A stretch of DNA of 64,000 bases from an uncultured Pelagibacteraceae bacterium (GCA_902576375.1 CACGUZ010000001.1:372001-436000), one strand, 5' to 3'; numbered from the stretch's first letter, positions 8,432 to 17,740 are shown. Notes: generated from the sequence alone by a model not told the origin. Numbers and translations are program-made.

Positions 8432-8989
8432 TTACAGTGAAGAGTAAGGTTTTCTTGAAAAAACTTTTTTTACAAAGGGTTTAAAGAAATCTAAAGGTAA
8501 CGATTTATAATTTGGATCAAATGAGTTTTGATCATACTTTTCACAAAAATCTACTGTGTCCTGATAATATTTATGATTTTTATATTCGTCTCTTTTATTT
8601 TTGTTTCCTCCTAAATGGTGAGCATAATAATACATCTGAAACTCACCGTGTTTCTGAACAATCCAATGAGTTTTTTCTGAAACATATGGTTTAAGAACCG
8701 CTGCAGCATATTCTGAATGGTTCATTGGAGCTAGCTCGTCACCAATATCATGTAATAAAGCAGCTACAACCATTTCATCACTTTCACCATTTCTATAAGC
8801 TCTTGTTGCGCTTTGAATTGAATGTTCTAATCTTGAAACTTGGTAACCTTCTAAAGTTTCAGTAAGTCCAGACATAAATTTTAATATCCTATCAGCTGTT
8901 TTATTTGCAAAATCTTTTTCATGTTTATCAAGAAAGAGATAGTCTTCTTTGGTTCCATTTTTCATTTCTGTAAAACTTACTTTTTTCAT
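8432..8989 (-). CDS. HD-domain protein with PhnZ-like di-iron ligand set
   Basis: A 185-residue soluble protein of the HD superfamily, often annotated as predicted HD phosphohydrolase. The metal-ligand candidates are H56 (RLEHSIQSA), H80-D81 (LLHDIGDE), H91 (NHSEYAA), H114 (QKHGEFQ) and D153 (KYDQNSFDP). As I recall PhnZ, the phosphonate-cleaving mixed-valent di-iron oxygenase, it uses six residues in this order and nearly this spacing. Its substrate-gate Tyr and Glu (10 and 7 residues before the first His) are not conserved: those positions are Leu46 and Tyr49 here. The gene starts 3 bases after purF and precedes gshA. Hydrolase or oxygenase activity cannot be separated by inspection, and the substrate is unknown. 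Confidence 0.75.
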   Translation of the reverse strand: MKKVSFTEMKNGTKEDYLFLDKHEKDFANKTADRILKFMSGLTETLEGYQVSRLEHSIQSATRAYRNGESDEMVVAALLHDIGDELAPMNHSEYAAAVLKPYVSEKTHWIVQKHGEFQMYYYAHHLGGNKNKRDEYKNHKYYQDTVDFCEKYDQNSFDPNYKSLPLDFFKPFVKKVFSRKPYSSL

Positions 8990-8992
8990 AAA

Positions 8993-10474
8993 TTAATTAT
9001 TTGATGCTGTGCTTAGTAAAGAAAGCTGAGTTATCTTGCTGTCACCTAATTCATCTACAGGTTTTACTGGATAATCTCCAGTGAAATAATGATCCGTCAA
9101 TTGTGGATAATTTTCATTTCTTTTATCAAATCCAATAGCTTTATACATACCTAGAATAGATAAAAATTTTAATGATTTAGCACCGATGTATTCACAGATT
9201 TCGTCATTATTTTTATTTGCAGCTAACAACTCTTTCTTCGTTGGCGTATCCACTCCATAGAAATCTGGGTGTTTAATTTCAGGACAAGCAATTCTAACAT
9301 GAACCTCTTTTGCTCCCGCATCATAAAGCATTTTTACAATTTTATGTGATGTTGTTCCTCTAACCAATGAGTCATCAACAAGAATAATCTTTTTATTTTC
9401 AATTGTTGTTTGATTTGCATTTAATTTAAGCTTAACCCCCAAACTTCTTATTTTTTGACTTGGTTCAATAAAGGTTCTTCCAACATAATGATTTCTAATT
9501 AATCCGTGTTCATAATTTTTATTTAAGTGCTGTGCAAAACCCAAAGCTGCAGCGTTTCCAGAGTCTGGGACTGGAACAATGATATCAGCATCAATATCGT
9601 TTTCTTTTGCTAATTCTTTACCTAAATTTTTACGGTGTTCATATGCAGTTTTTCCATTAAGAATACTGTCTGGTCTTGCAAAATAAATGTATTCAAAAAC
9701 GCAAGGTCTGATTTTCTTTATCGGAAAAGGTTTAATACTTCTTAGTTTATCATTTTCAATTAAAACAATTTCACCATTATCGACTTCTCGAATAAATTTT
9801 GCACCAATAATATCCAATGCACAGGTCTCAGATGCCAGAACGTAACTATTTTTTAATTTTCCTATAACTAGGGGTCTAATCCCATAAGGATCTCTAACTC
9901 CTACCAATAAATTTTGAGTTAACATTACAAGGGCATATCCACCTTGAATTTGAAATATTGCATCTATTATTTTATCAATAGTTTTTAATCTTTTTGATTT
10001 TGCAATAAGCTGAACAATTGTTTCAGTGTCAGATGTTGTGTAGAAAATTGCTCCTTCTTCAACAAGTTTATTTCTTAAGTAAATTGAATTTGTTAAATTT
10101 CCATTGTGAGCAACCCCAATCCCACCAGCATTGGTATCTGCAAAGAAAGGCTGAATGTTTCTTAATGTATTATTTCCAGTGGTACTATATCGATTATGAC
10201 CAATCGCGAAATTTCCCTTAAGATTATCTAGGACTTTTTCTTTATTAAAGTTGTCACCAACTAGCCCAAATCTTTTCTCTGAATAATATCTTTCTCCATC
10301 AAATGTTACTATTCCACAGCCCTCTTGTCCTCTATGTTGTAGAGAATGTAATCCAAGAGCAGTTAAAGCCGATGCATCTTTTACATTAGCAATTCCAAAT
10401 ACACCACATTCCTCATTCAATTTTGGATTATAAATCTTCAATTTTTTCTTTAGAGTCTTTATATGTTTTTTCAT
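8993..10474 (-). CDS. purF: Amidophosphoribosyltransferase
   Basis: First committed step of purine synthesis: transfers ammonia from glutamine onto PRPP. It has an N-terminal nucleophile glutaminase domain with the catalytic Cys at residue 23 (NEECGVFGI) followed by LHSLQHRGQEGCG, and a C-terminal phosphoribosyltransferase domain with the PRPP loop IILVDDSLVRGTT. Cys23 must become the N-terminus, so the first 22 residues are a propeptide. The ATG at 10474 overlaps cvpA by 47 bases. A TTG at 10441 would shorten the overlap to 14 bases and the leader to 11 residues, close to propeptide length in other PurFs; I cannot decide between them. The cvpA-purF order is conserved in many proteobacteria. 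Confidence 0.95.
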   Translation of the reverse strand: MKKHIKTLKKKLKIYNPKLNEECGVFGIANVKDASALTALGLHSLQHRGQEGCGIVTFDGERYYSEKRFGLVGDNFNKEKVLDNLKGNFAIGHNRYSTTGNNTLRNIQPFFADTNAGGIGVAHNGNLTNSIYLRNKLVEEGAIFYTTSDTETIVQLIAKSKRLKTIDKIIDAIFQIQGGYALVMLTQNLLVGVRDPYGIRPLVIGKLKNSYVLASETCALDIIGAKFIREVDNGEIVLIENDKLRSIKPFPIKKIRPCVFEYIYFARPDSILNGKTAYEHRKNLGKELAKENDIDADIIVPVPDSGNAAALGFAQHLNKNYEHGLIRNHYVGRTFIEPSQKIRSLGVKLKLNANQTTIENKKIILVDDSLVRGTTSHKIVKMLYDAGAKEVHVRIACPEIKHPDFYGVDTPTKKELLAANKNNDEICEYIGAKSLKFLSILGMYKAIGFDKRNENYPQLTDHYFTGDYPVKPVDELGDSKITQLSLLSTASNN

Positions 10475-10985
10475 TTGGAAAAACTTTTAATAAGTAATTA
10501 CTACCTTTTTCAAGATATGGAAAGGTGAATGATTTGTTTAGATTTACCGGCCATTTGTCATGATTATACACGATATGTACTCCTGAAAATATGCATATGG
10601 AAATAATATACGCTCGAATAAATCCAAAAAAGAATCCAAAAATAGTATCTAAACTTCCTATACCAGTATATTTGATTGCTCTACTTATCCCTTTACTGAT
10701 CAACAATATTAAAAAGATAACTATAATAAAGATCGTTATTCCAAGTCCTACATCAAGCACATATTCATTATCTATGATATTTTTGACATAAGGTTTTAAT
10801 CTTGGAAATAATATCAAAGTTGCAATATATGCTAATAACCACTTTGACATTGAAAGTATACTCAAGACAAACCCTTTGCTGTAACACTTTATTAACGAAA
10901 GAATAGTTATTAATATATAGATTAAATCAATCGCAGAAATTAAATTCAGAATTTCTCCAAAAAATTCTAGAGTTATTTCAAACAT
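10428..10985 (-). CDS. cvpA: CvpA family membrane protein
   Basis: A 185-residue inner-membrane protein with four hydrophobic segments and the CvpA pattern: a membrane helix near the start, ILSLIKCYSKGFVLSILSM, a TKGISR-like segment (ISKGISRAIKYTGIGSLD), then a helix with GFFFGFIRAYIISICIF. CvpA proteins are linked to colicin V production and envelope maintenance, with unclear molecular role. Its position directly before purF is the classical cvpA-purF pair, which supports the call. Confidence 0.88.
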   Translation of the reverse strand: MFEITLEFFGEILNLISAIDLIYILITILSLIKCYSKGFVLSILSMSKWLLAYIATLILFPRLKPYVKNIIDNEYVLDVGLGITIFIIVIFLILLISKGISRAIKYTGIGSLDTIFGFFFGFIRAYIISICIFSGVHIVYNHDKWPVNLNKSFTFPYLEKGSNYLLKVFPNEKTYKDSKEKIEDL

Positions 10986-10991
10986 ATATTC

Positions 10992-13376
10992 TTATTTTCC
11001 AAATGGCTTAAAAACTAATATTAAAGATGGAAGTAAAGTTAAAACAGAAATCATTGCTAATAACATTGCTAATCCTGTGAAAATACCAAAATAGATTGTA
11101 GGTATGAATTTAGATAAAACTAAAATAGAAAAACCAAAAACTATTGTTATAGAAGTATTTAGTATTGCAACACCAACTGTTGAATGACAAGTTTTTAAAG
11201 TTTTTTTATAGTCATTAATTTTGTTGAACTCCTCTTTAAATCTGTAGATATAGTGTATGCTGTTGTCAACGGCTATACCTATTGTAATAGCAGCAATTGT
11301 GATCGTCATCATATCTAAAGGTATCTCTAGCAAACCAATTATTCCTAAAATAAAGAATGCTGCGATAAAGTTTGGGATAACTCCAATCAAAGATAATTTG
11401 ATGTTTTTAAATAGAATAACAAACATTCCAAAAATGCCCAGCATGACAAGTCCTAAAGTAAGAATTTGAGATTTAAATAAGCTTTGTAATAAATTATTAA
11501 ATAAGATCATCACTCCAGCTAACTTGTAACGATCTTCGTCTAATCCAAATTCATTTTGTAGATCGTAATTTATTTTTTTTATAAGCTCATTTCTTTTTAG
11601 ATCTTTTTGAGAGTCGATTATTCTAAGACTTATCCGAGCCTCATTATCTTTTATTGAAATATAAGGATCAATTATTTCGGTTTTAATATTTTCAGGTATC
11701 TTAGTGTACAAAACACCCATCTCTAAAGTACCGAGAGGTTTGTTGTTATTCAACAGTGTTGCGACATCAACTATTGACGAAAAGGATAAAACTTTTCCTA
11801 TCTCAGGAAGACTATCAAGATAGTTATGTATGTTCGAAATTGTCTCTATTTTATCTTTTGTAAACCAATACTTTTCATCATTTTTTTCTTCATCACCCCA
11901 ATCTTCAAATTCGTCATCTCCCTCTAATTTCTCCTCTTTTTTTTTTGGAAATTTTAAAATTACTTCTAGGGGTGTTGTTCCACCTAGTTTTTCATCAATT
12001 AACTTCATACCTTTATAAATTTCTGTTTTTTTACTGAAATAATTTATAAAACTATTCTCAACTTCTAATTTGCTTATCCCAATTATACTAGAAATAATCA
12101 CTATTACAGTTATCACAAAAACTTGATTTTTAAAATTAATAGAAATTTTTCCTAAGGAAGAAGTTATTTTGGAGTCAACATCCTCTTTGATTAGAGCACT
12201 ATTATCTTTTAAAAAACTTAATAAACTTGGAAGCAAGGTAAAAGTAATAATAAATGATGTGACTAATCCAAAAGTCATCATTAAACCAAAATCTATTACT
12301 GGTTTAATTTCACTAAAAATCAGAGATAAGAAAGCAATAATAGTTGTTAAAGCAGTATAGAGAATTGGCCAGAACATTTTTTTTGTTGTTAGAGAGACTA
12401 TTTCATGATTATTTTTATTAGGATAAAATTTTCTTAGTTGTATAAATCTTGTACTCATATGAATATTCATCGCCATAGTTAAGATTAGCATCAATGCAAT
12501 AAAGTTTGATGAAATTACAGTAACTTTCCAGCCGATGAGGCCTAGGAGACCCATCATGATTATAACAGAGAAGAAACAACTACTTATTGGAACCGCAACC
12601 CAAATTAAATTTCTAAATACAAACCATAGAGTTGCGATAATAAATACAAGCACACCTAAACCAAAAACAATGATATCACTTTTAATAAAAGTCATCATAT
12701 CATCAGCAATCATTGGTATACCACCCAAATAAATTTTTCCTATATCATTGTAACTTTTAATCACCTCTCTAATTTCTAAAATATTATTATGATTATTTTT
12801 TTTTATTTGATCTTTAAATATTTGAATTTCTTTTTCTGATTTATTCTCAATATCCTCCAATTTTTGATTTTCTTTTATATTAACTATTATTCCACTTGTC
12901 TTGCCATCTTCACTAATAACAAAATTTCTAAAAACTGGACTTGCTAAAATTTCTTTAAAGCCTCTCTCTTTATCAACATCTTCATCTTTAAGTGTTTTAA
13001 AATTTAAAAGTCTTTCCTGAAGAGGAGCATCAGAATTATCCAATAGAGGTATATCTAAGAGAGTAATAACGCTATGTACCCAATCTAAACTTTGAAGTTT
13101 ATATTTTAAACTAAGAAGATTATTAATAGCACTGTCGCTTACCATACCATCATTAGGCGTATGAGTTAAAACTAGAAATTCCTTTGAACCATATCTATTT
13201 GTTATTTCTTTTAAGTATTTAAGATCAGGATCACCTTCAATTAACAGTGTTTCAGATGATGCATCAAGCCTAAAGTCTTTTGAGTAATATCCAAAACTAA
13301 TTAAAGTGATTAATAAAATAATTAGGACAGATTTTGGATTTTTTAAGATTGTATTTTGGTATAAATGATCAATCAT
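10992..13376 (-). CDS. RND-superfamily (MMPL-type) exporter
   Basis: A 794-residue membrane protein with one N-terminal helix, a periplasmic domain of about 170 residues, five helices (the sterol-sensing/MMPL block with IALMLILTMAMNIHMS), a second periplasmic domain, and a second five-helix block including TITIAAITIGIAVDNSIHY. This duplicated RND plan without membrane-fusion partners resembles COG1033 predicted exporters and hopanoid-type HpnN lipid transporters. The second periplasmic domain has a very acidic insert (GDDEFEDWGDEEKNDEK). It sits between dnaB and cvpA, where other alphaproteobacteria often have alr and radA. Cargo is unknown; a lipid is a reasonable guess. Confidence 0.8.
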   Translation of the reverse strand: MIDHLYQNTILKNPKSVLIILLITLISFGYYSKDFRLDASSETLLIEGDPDLKYLKEITNRYGSKEFLVLTHTPNDGMVSDSAINNLLSLKYKLQSLDWVHSVITLLDIPLLDNSDAPLQERLLNFKTLKDEDVDKERGFKEILASPVFRNFVISEDGKTSGIIVNIKENQKLEDIENKSEKEIQIFKDQIKKNNHNNILEIREVIKSYNDIGKIYLGGIPMIADDMMTFIKSDIIVFGLGVLVFIIATLWFVFRNLIWVAVPISSCFFSVIIMMGLLGLIGWKVTVISSNFIALMLILTMAMNIHMSTRFIQLRKFYPNKNNHEIVSLTTKKMFWPILYTALTTIIAFLSLIFSEIKPVIDFGLMMTFGLVTSFIITFTLLPSLLSFLKDNSALIKEDVDSKITSSLGKISINFKNQVFVITVIVIISSIIGISKLEVENSFINYFSKKTEIYKGMKLIDEKLGGTTPLEVILKFPKKKEEKLEGDDEFEDWGDEEKNDEKYWFTKDKIETISNIHNYLDSLPEIGKVLSFSSIVDVATLLNNNKPLGTLEMGVLYTKIPENIKTEIIDPYISIKDNEARISLRIIDSQKDLKRNELIKKINYDLQNEFGLDEDRYKLAGVMILFNNLLQSLFKSQILTLGLVMLGIFGMFVILFKNIKLSLIGVIPNFIAAFFILGIIGLLEIPLDMMTITIAAITIGIAVDNSIHYIYRFKEEFNKINDYKKTLKTCHSTVGVAILNTSITIVFGFSILVLSKFIPTIYFGIFTGLAMLLAMISVLTLLPSLILVFKPFGK

Positions 13377-13396
13377 TTAACCTGTTATATTGTAAA

Positions 13397-14815
13397 TTAA
13401 TTATTTTGAGTATCTTTAAATTTTGTAAATCTCTCCTCAAATTCTAGGGTCACTTTACCAATAGGACCGTGTCTTTGTTTCCCTATGATAATTTCAGCTA
13501 AGTGAGCAACCTCATTCATCTTTGCCTGCCACTCTGCATGCTCAACTGTGGCCTCTCTAGGCTCTTTTCTCTGAAGATAATATCCTTCTCTGTATACGAA
13601 CATAACCACGTCTGCATCTTGCTCTATTGAGCCAGATTCTCTCAAATCTGCTAGTTGCGGTTTATGATCATCTCTCTGCTCAACCTGTCTAGATAATTGT
13701 GACAATGCCAGGACAGGCACACCTAACTCTTTAGCAATAGCTTTTAAGCCTTGTGTAATTTGTGAAATTTCCTGTACTCTTCCATCTTTATTATTTAAAG
13801 ATCCTTTCATAAGCTGAATATAATCAACGACAATTAAATCTAAACCATGAAGTCTTTTAATCCTTCTTGCTCTGTTGCTCACTGCGGCGATACTTATTGC
13901 TGGTGTTTCATCAATAAATAGCGGAAGTTCTGAAATATTTTTAGATGTTTCAAGAAATTGATCAAATTGTTCATCAGAAATTCTACCTCTTCTAATATCA
14001 TTAGAACCAATTTTCGCTTGTTCAGAAATAATTCTTGTTGAAAGTTGTTCTGATGACATCTCTAATGAAAAAAAAGCTACAGATGATTTTGATCCATTAT
14101 TCAAAATATTTTGAGCAGCATTAAAAGCAATATTTGTTGCAAGTGAGGTTTTTCCCATAGATGGTCTCCCAGCAATAATTATTAAATCTGATTGATGAAG
14201 ACCACCAAGTTTATCGTCTAGGCTAACAAGTCCAGTAGGGACTCCTACAATTCCGCTTTCATTTTTGTACGCTGCGGATGCCATTTCAATCGTTTGTTTC
14301 ATGGCATCGTCAAATTTAATTAATGATGAACTGAATGTTCCTTTTTCAGCTAAATCGTAAAGAAGTTTTTCTGAATTTTCTATAATATTTTGACCATTTG
14401 ATTCCAGATCACTTTCTTTTGCACTATCAATTATCTGTTCAGAAATTTTGATCAATTCTCTTCTGACAAACATGTCATATATAATTTTAGAATATTCAAT
14501 TGCTTGTCTTACGGATGTTGAAAATTTAGTTATTTTTACTAAATATTCTGGAATATTAAGCTCATCTTTTTCATTTTCGAAATAACTTTTTAAAGTAATC
14601 GGATTAGCAAGCATTCCTTTATAAATCATACTTTCAATCGCATTAAAAATCTTTTGATGCATAGGGTCATAAAAATTTACATTTGAAATGATAGTATTAA
14701 TTTCATCAAATATTTCATTAGTAACTAATATTGATCCAATTACTGATTGCTCTGCTTCGATATTATTTGGTAATTCTTTAAAATTTTCTTTAATCAAACT
14801 CAAATTATTTTCCAT
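13397..14815 (-). CDS. dnaB: Replicative DNA helicase
   Basis: Hexameric helicase that unwinds DNA at the replication fork. The N-terminal DnaB domain begins at NNIEAEQSVIGSIL; the RecA-like motor has Walker A GRPSMGKTSLA at about residues 215-225, a Walker B region LDLIVVDYIQLM, the ALSQLSRQVEQR motif and the C-terminal QRHGPIG arginine-finger region. The 472-residue length is normal and there is no intein. It follows rpsF-rpsR-rplI, a conserved bacterial order, after a 67-base gap. Confidence 0.97.
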   Translation of the reverse strand: MENNLSLIKENFKELPNNIEAEQSVIGSILVTNEIFDEINTIISNVNFYDPMHQKIFNAIESMIYKGMLANPITLKSYFENEKDELNIPEYLVKITKFSTSVRQAIEYSKIIYDMFVRRELIKISEQIIDSAKESDLESNGQNIIENSEKLLYDLAEKGTFSSSLIKFDDAMKQTIEMASAAYKNESGIVGVPTGLVSLDDKLGGLHQSDLIIIAGRPSMGKTSLATNIAFNAAQNILNNGSKSSVAFFSLEMSSEQLSTRIISEQAKIGSNDIRRGRISDEQFDQFLETSKNISELPLFIDETPAISIAAVSNRARRIKRLHGLDLIVVDYIQLMKGSLNNKDGRVQEISQITQGLKAIAKELGVPVLALSQLSRQVEQRDDHKPQLADLRESGSIEQDADVVMFVYREGYYLQRKEPREATVEHAEWQAKMNEVAHLAEIIIGKQRHGPIGKVTLEFEERFTKFKDTQNN

Positions 14816-14882
14816 ATTATAATTCTATATCAATAAAGAAAATTTTGAATTTAAAAAAAAAGCTGTGGATGAAATTGTATAA

Positions 14883-15341
14883 TTACTGAATATTTTCAGC
14901 AGATATCACATTGATAGTTACCTCAGCATCAACTTCGGAGTGTAAAGAAATTCTTACTTTAAATTTTCCAAGAGATTTTATTTCTTTGACAGGTTGAATC
15001 ATAGACGGCTTGATTTCTAATTTACTCTTTTCAAATATTAATTTAGAAATTTCTGTTGGTTTTACAGATCCATACAACTCATTATTCTCAGTGCTAAGTT
15101 TTTTAACAACATATTCTTTTTTATTTATACTTTCTGAAATCTTTTTGGCCTCATGTTTTTTTTCATTATCTTTTTTTGAAAGTTCTGATTTAATTTTTTC
15201 AACTTCATTAATATTTGCCTTAGAAGCATAAAGAGCTTTTTTTTTAGCAATTAAAAAGTTTCTAGCAAAACCTCTTTTTACATCTATTACATCGCCAATA
15301 GATCCAATTTTTTTTAAATTTTCTAATAAGATTACCTTCAT
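14883..15341 (-). CDS. rplI: 50S ribosomal protein L9
   Basis: A 152-residue large-subunit protein. The N-terminal rRNA-binding domain [20 protein letters not shown] and KRGFARNFLIAKKKAL is clear, followed by the long connecting helix (about residues 40-75) and a C-terminal domain starting near LYGSVKPTEISKLI. The start codon overlaps the rpsR stop by one base (TAATG), so translation is probably coupled. Confidence 0.97.
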   Translation of the reverse strand: MKVILLENLKKIGSIGDVIDVKRGFARNFLIAKKKALYASKANINEVEKIKSELSKKDNEKKHEAKKISESINKKEYVVKKLSTENNELYGSVKPTEISKLIFEKSKLEIKPSMIQPVKEIKSLGKFKVRISLHSEVDAEVTINVISAENIQ

Positions 15342-15613
15342 TATATTAACGCCAAATTTCTTGCTCTTTTTATAGACAAAGCTAATTCTCTTTGTTTTTT
15401 TTGTGATACGTTTGTAATTCTTGAGGGAAGAATCTTTCCATTCTCTGAAACATACTTCTTTAGAAGTTTTATGTTTTTATAATCTATTATTGGAGAACCT
15501 TTGACAGAAAGTGGGCAGCTTTTTTTAAATTTATACTTGTTTGGCTGAAAGATACTTAATTTTGCAAAATTGTTATTTTTTGATTTTTTATTTCCACTTT
15601 GTTTTTTTGGCAT
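15341..15613 (-). CDS. rpsR: 30S ribosomal protein S18
   Basis: A 90-residue small-subunit protein. The S18 core is visible as [39 protein letters not shown] and [10 protein letters not shown] basic, Asn/Lys-rich head of about 30 residues precedes it. The single Cys in [10 protein letters not shown] lies just before the core. It sits between rpsF (2-base gap) and rplI (1-base overlap) in the standard rpsF-rpsR-rplI operon. Confidence 0.96.
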   Translation of the reverse strand: MPKKQSGNKKSKNNNFAKLSIFQPNKYKFKKSCPLSVKGSPIIDYKNIKLLKKYVSENGKILPSRITNVSQKKQRELALSIKRARNLALI

Positions 15614-15615
15614 AT

Positions 15616-15969
15616 TTAATTACTCGTTTTTTCTTTTTTTTCAGATCCTTCTTTATTTGAAAAATAATTTGTATCAAGATCAAATTTTTTTACTTTTACA
15701 GTTAAGTGTCTAAGTAGTTTTTTATCTATTGCTTCATTTCTTTCTAATTCTTCAATTATTTTGCCATCTCCCTTAAATTTAAAATGTATGTAGCTACCTT
15801 TTCTATTTTTTTTAATTAAATATGATAGATTTATTAGTCCCCAATTCTCAGTTTTTACTATTTCCCCTTTATTATTCGTTATTATATTTGAATATTTCTC
15901 GGTTAGTTGCTTTAACTCAGACGGAGAAGTGTCCTGTCTAGCTATAATTGTATGTTCGTATAAATTCAT
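15616..15969 (-). CDS. rpsF: 30S ribosomal protein S6
   Basis: Small-subunit protein that binds S18. I start it at the ATG at 15969 ([13 protein letters not shown]), the family's normal N-terminus. The reading frame stays open to an ATG at 16038, but that extension (MSIFNYCNCGF) is not S6-like and would cross a TATAAT element at 16001-16006 that probably belongs to this operon's promoter. Length is then 117 residues, with [20 protein letters not shown] and the C-terminal helix [12 protein letters not shown] typical of S6. First gene of the minus-strand run that ends at 3939. Confidence 0.95.
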   Translation of the reverse strand: MNLYEHTIIARQDTSPSELKQLTEKYSNIITNNKGEIVKTENWGLINLSYLIKKNRKGSYIHFKFKGDGKIIEELERNEAIDKKLLRHLTVKVKKFDLDTNYFSNKEGSEKKEKTSN

Positions 15970-16000
15970 ATTATTCTTTAATAAAAATTTTGGATATACT

Positions 16001-16006
16001 ATTATA
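16001..16006 (-). promoter_or_regulatory. Candidate -10 element for the rpsF operon
   Basis: Read on the minus strand this is an exact TATAAT, 31 bases upstream of the rpsF ATG at 15969. The -35 region about 17 bases further up (TTTAAC) is weak. The gap between rpsF and the divergent fabD is only 86 bases, so promoters for both must lie here. Confidence 0.45.
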
Positions 16007-16055
16007 AACCCACAATTACAATAGTTAAAAATTGACAATAAATTATTTTTTTTAA

Positions 16056-16982
16056 ATGTTTTCAGTAATTTTTCCTGGTCAAGGTTCGCAAATAGTCGGT
16101 ATGGGTAAAGAATTTTTCGATAAATTTGAAATTGTAAAAAAACTATTCAAAGATGCTAATGAAGCTTTGAGTTTTGATATAACCAAATTAGTTTTAGAAG
16201 GTCCGAAAGAAAATTTAGATCTTACAGCAAATACTCAACCAGCAATTTTTCTAGTAAGTTATTCAATATTTAAAGTAGCAAAGGAAGAATATAATTTTGA
16301 TTTTAATAAAGCAAAATATTTTGCTGGACATTCTTTAGGTGAATATTCAGCATTATCATGTGCTGGTTATCTTGATTTTTATCAAACAATTAAAATATTA
16401 AGAATTAGAGGAAATGCGATGCAAAATGCAGTTCCCAAAGGAGAGGGTGGGATGTTAGCTGTGTTAGGATCTAGAATTAATGATATTGAAGAAATATTAA
16501 AAGAAAATGAAAAAACTTTTAAAGCACAAATAGCTAATGACAATTCTGACAGTCAAATTGTTTTAAGTGGAAAAAATAAAGATTTAGAAATTTTAGCTCA
16601 TCATCTTAAAACCTTAAATATAAAAAATATAAAGCTTCCAGTGAGTGCTCCATTTCATTGCGACTTAATGAGTAAAGCAACTGAGATAATGAAAAATGAG
16701 TTACAAAAAATTAATTTTGATAATTCAAAAAATATATTAATATCAAATGTAACTGCTGATGAGGTTTTAAATTTGGTCGATTTAAAAAAACTCTTAATTG
16801 CTCAAATAGAAAGTAGAGTAAGGTGGAGAGAAAGTATCATGAATATGATAAATAAAGGTGTTAATCAATTCATCGAAATTGGTCCAGGTAAAGTCTTATC
16901 TGGTCTTATAAAAAGGATAGATAAAGATGTAAAAATTGCTTCAATTAATAATCAATCAGATATAGAAAGTTTGCAAAAATGA
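16056..16982 (+). CDS. fabD: Malonyl-CoA:ACP transacylase
   Basis: Loads malonate from CoA onto ACP for fatty-acid synthesis. The 308-residue protein opens with FSVIFPGQGSQIVGMGKEF and has the nucleophile elbow GHSLGEYSAL (Ser93), the partner His in PVSAPFHCDLM and the C-terminal IEIGPGKVLSGLIKR. The gene is divergent from rpsF and heads fabD-fabG-acpP-gmk. Its stop overlaps the fabG start by 4 bases (ATGA). Confidence 0.97.
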   Translation: MFSVIFPGQGSQIVGMGKEFFDKFEIVKKLFKDANEALSFDITKLVLEGPKENLDLTANTQPAIFLVSYSIFKVAKEEYNFDFNKAKYFAGHSLGEYSALSCAGYLDFYQTIKILRIRGNAMQNAVPKGEGGMLAVLGSRINDIEEILKENEKTFKAQIANDNSDSQIVLSGKNKDLEILAHHLKTLNIKNIKLPVSAPFHCDLMSKATEIMKNELQKINFDNSKNILISNVTADEVLNLVDLKKLLIAQIESRVRWRESIMNMINKGVNQFIEIGPGKVLSGLIKRIDKDVKIASINNQSDIESLQK

Positions 16983-17716
16983 TTGATTTAAAAAATAAAA
17001 AAGTAATTGTCACAGGAGCCACTGGAGGTATAGGAAATTCAATAATTGAAAAATTAAATGCTTCAGAGGCAAATATAATAGCTACAGGAACTAAAGTTGA
17101 AAAATTAGATGAGCTAAAAAAAAGATACAATAATATTAAAATATTAAAATTCGATATCTCACAAACTGACAAAATAGAAAATTTTATTGATGAGGCTACT
17201 AAAGAACTCGGGGGAAATCTGGATTGTATCGTTAACAATGCAGGAATAACCCAAGACAATTTAGCAATTCGTCTAAGTTTAGAGGAATGGAAAAAAGTTA
17301 TAGATGTGAACTTAACTTCTACTTTTCTAATGTGTAAGTTTGCTATAAAAAAGATGCTTAAAAATAAAAAAGGTAAAATTATAAATATAACATCTGTAGT
17401 TGGACATACAGGAAATTTAGGTCAAGCAAATTATACTGCATCAAAAGCGGGAATTATTGCAATGTCAAAAAGTCTGGCAATCGAATACGCGAAAAAGAAT
17501 ATAAATGTGAATTGTATATCGCCTGGATTTATTAAAACTGCAATGACGAATAAGATTGATGAAAAATATAAAGAAACCATTATTTCAAAAATTCCTTCAG
17601 CGAGATTAGGGGAGCCGGATGACATAGCCAATGCAGTTCTTTTTTTAGCATCTTTTCAATCTGATTATATAAATGGTGAAACATTACATGTTAATGGGGG
17701 CATGTATATGGCTTGA
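16979..17716 (+). CDS. fabG: 3-oxoacyl-[ACP] reductase
   Basis: NADPH-dependent reduction of 3-oxoacyl-ACP in each elongation cycle. A 245-residue short-chain dehydrogenase with the nucleotide-binding VTGATGGIGNSI, NNAGITQDN, the catalytic Ser139/Tyr152/Lys156 (NITSV, NYTASKAG) and the FabG-type ending INGETLHVNGGMYMA. It overlaps fabD by 4 bases. Its TGA stop lies inside a consensus TTGACA likely to be the -35 box for acpP. Confidence 0.96.
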   Translation: MIDLKNKKVIVTGATGGIGNSIIEKLNASEANIIATGTKVEKLDELKKRYNNIKILKFDISQTDKIENFIDEATKELGGNLDCIVNNAGITQDNLAIRLSLEEWKKVIDVNLTSTFLMCKFAIKKMLKNKKGKIINITSVVGHTGNLGQANYTASKAGIIAMSKSLAIEYAKKNINVNCISPGFIKTAMTNKIDEKYKETIISKIPSARLGEPDDIANAVLFLASFQSDYINGETLHVNGGMYMA

Positions 17717-17740
17717 CAATCTAGTGAATTAAACTATTAA
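17713..17740 (+). promoter_or_regulatory. Candidate sigma-70 type promoter for acpP
   Basis: A perfect TTGACA at 17713-17718 is followed, after 16 bases, by TATTAA at 17735-17740 (four of six matches to TATAAT). The -35 box overlaps the fabG stop codon. A start near 17747 would leave a leader of about 20 bases with an AAGGA ribosome-binding site before acpP. This would let ACP, needed in large amounts, be made beyond read-through from fabD-fabG. Confidence 0.5.

Noticed and set aside
15970..16038. Longer rpsF with 23 extra N-terminal residues
   Set aside because: The extension is not S6-like and crosses a TATAAT element; MNLYEHTII is the normal S6 start.
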